Assembly (NCBI GenBank): GCA_963722575.1
Contig: CAVRNR010000022.1
Location: 1,798,001 to 1,862,000, forward strand
Reading direction: 5' to 3'
From: Fen-178 sp963722575
GTDB lineage: Bacteria; Acidobacteriota; Terriglobia; Bryobacterales; Bryobacteraceae
DNA: 64,000 nucleotides
The notes beneath the pieces are model-generated. The model was not told where the DNA came from and did no database searches. It saw nothing but the letters and a program-made list of their open reading frames with translations. This document shows, piece after piece, positions 63,075 through 64,000 of the stretch. The translations under genes were made by a program, and so were the position numbers. Position 1 is the stretch's first letter; each line of letters begins with the position of its first letter.

Positions 63075-64000
63075 AGCCTTGCTCGAGGTGGCCGAGTCCA
63101 TTGCTGCCCACCGCCAACTCTCGACCCTGTTTGCCGATCTCAGCCGTTTTCTCAACCGCCTGGTATCGTTCGATTTCATCAGCCTGACGCTGCTCGACGC
63201 CAGGCAAGGTGTGGTTCGTCTGCACATCCTCGAAACCGATCGTCCGGTAGTCGGGCCGGCCACTGAATCTCTCCCGTCCGGCGAGGCCCCCACTGGCTTG
63301 GTGCTCAATACCCGGCAACCGTACTACGTCGCCGATGGGGACGAAGAGCGGCGTTTCCCGATTCTCCGGGAGGTGTTTCGGGCCAACGGCATCCAGTCCT
63401 TTTGCGTTCTTCCGCTATTCACCGCCCAGCGGGACCTGGGCGGCCTCCACTTCGGCTCCCTCCGGAAGAACGCTTATTCGGCCGAAGACATCGAATTCAT
63501 GCAACACGTGGCGCGCCAGGTGGCCGTGGCTGTGGATAACGCCCTGAACCATGAGGCTGCCCGAGCTTACGAAGAGCAGTTGGCGCGCGAGCGGGACCGC
63601 CTGCGGACGCTGCTCGAAGTCAACAACGCCGTGGTGAGCTGCCTCTCCAGCAAGCAACTTTTCCAGGCCATCTCCGCGTCATTGCGACGCACCTTCGGGT
63701 TGGATTACGCCAGCCTGCTGATCCACGACCCCGAAATTGGCGCACTGCGCCTGCAGATGCTCGACTTTCCGGACGGAGTGGGCGCCATTCGGGTGGATGC
63801 CGTGGTTCCGCTCGACGATTCGCTGCCCGGCTGCGTGTTTCGCACGCGTGAAGGCCGCCTCGCCAACCTTGAGGAAGCCCGCGCCCTCTTCAAGAGCACC
63901 GGCGACATTCTGGAGCGCGAAGGGCTGAAATCCCTCTGTTGCACGCCTCTGATCTCGCGAGGCGCGGCCCTGGGAACCCTGAACCTGGGTTCGCGCCAGG
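63025..64000 (+). CDS. GAF-domain protein, partial (perhaps sigma-54 activator)
   Basis: The open frame from ATG 63025 runs off the right edge (325 codons visible). It contains two GAF domains: about 20-170 (FISLTLLDARQGVVRLHIL, then GGLHFGSLRKNAYSAEDIEF) and about 200-325 (RRTFGLDYASLLIHDPEIG, then CCTPLISRGAALGTLNLGS), linked by a helical segment. Its domain order fits GAF-type response regulators with a later AAA domain such as FhlA-like activators. The C-terminus is not visible. Confidence 0.75.
   Translation, partial: MPSPAPTPPDATRARYEALLEVAESIAAHRQLSTLFADLSRFLNRLVSFDFISLTLLDARQGVVRLHILETDRPVVGPATESLPSGEAPTGLVLNTRQPYYVADGDEERRFPILREVFRANGIQSFCVLPLFTAQRDLGGLHFGSLRKNAYSAEDIEFMQHVARQVAVAVDNALNHEAARAYEEQLARERDRLRTLLEVNNAVVSCLSSKQLFQAISASLRRTFGLDYASLLIHDPEIGALRLQMLDFPDGVGAIRVDAVVPLDDSLPGCVFRTREGRLANLEEARALFKSTGDILEREGLKSLCCTPLISRGAALGTLNLGSRQ

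Overview
The window is a GC-rich bacterial chromosome segment that most resembles an Acidobacteria genome of the Solibacter/Bryobacter type. This is inferred from the mix of very large secreted beta-rich proteins, a propeller-type hybrid histidine kinase, HigBA modules and a GC-rich polysaccharide locus. It is not proven by any marker gene.

Layout. (1) 1-6160 is chromosomal backbone: a MerR/TPR regulator, a small membrane protein with a winged-helix regulator and an isoprenyl transferase (uppS), a methyltransferase remnant, a DUF2007-like protein, a VOC protein, and an ABC ATPase/permease pair with a lipoprotein. (2) 6163-6238 is tRNA-Ala(GGC). Its 3' 47 nt recur exactly at 8908-8954, and 46 nt recur with one mismatch at 58443-58488. 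These three direct repeats look like attachment sites that delimit two tandem integrated elements. Element 1 (6241-8954, 2.7 kb) carries a possible nuclease-like protein and a HigBA toxin-antitoxin pair. Element 2 (8955-58488, 49.5 kb) is a large genomic island. No integrase is visible in either. (3) The left part of the island (9350-13568) is a decayed prophage with terminase small and large subunits. The large subunit has an in-frame stop and is then fused to a tail-like protein. A second HigBA pair follows. (4) 13584-23796 and 35604-55173 form a surface-polysaccharide locus: GT2, GT4 and GT39-like glycosyltransferases, a radical SAM/B12 protein, a flippase, O-antigen ligases, acyltransferases, two deacetylases, two paralogous ATP-grasp ligases, FkbM, an ACP/SDR/KAS III trio and an asparagine synthase. 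(5) Embedded in it (24154-34704) is a minus-strand cluster of three very large Sec-exported proteins. One is tail-fibre-like with 117-residue repeats, one is DUF2341/LamG/beta-helix, and one is PKD-like plus a probable alpha/alpha toroid. (6) 55392-58442 is decayed: a truncated ISL3 transposase, and ImmA and Fic fragments meeting head to head. (7) From 58508 the backbone resumes with a hybrid histidine kinase, a STAS protein and a GAF-domain protein that runs off the window.

How it works together. The island supplies assembly, tailoring and polymer-ligation steps, but no initiating undecaprenyl-phosphate sugar transferase, no Wza/Wzc export apparatus and almost no nucleotide-sugar synthesis; only a DegT aminotransferase tail remains. 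It therefore probably modifies or diversifies a polymer whose core machinery is elsewhere. The secreted proteins may bind or process that polymer. At least five, perhaps six or seven, start codons lie 6 nt downstream of a -10-like hexamer, which suggests that leaderless transcripts are common here.
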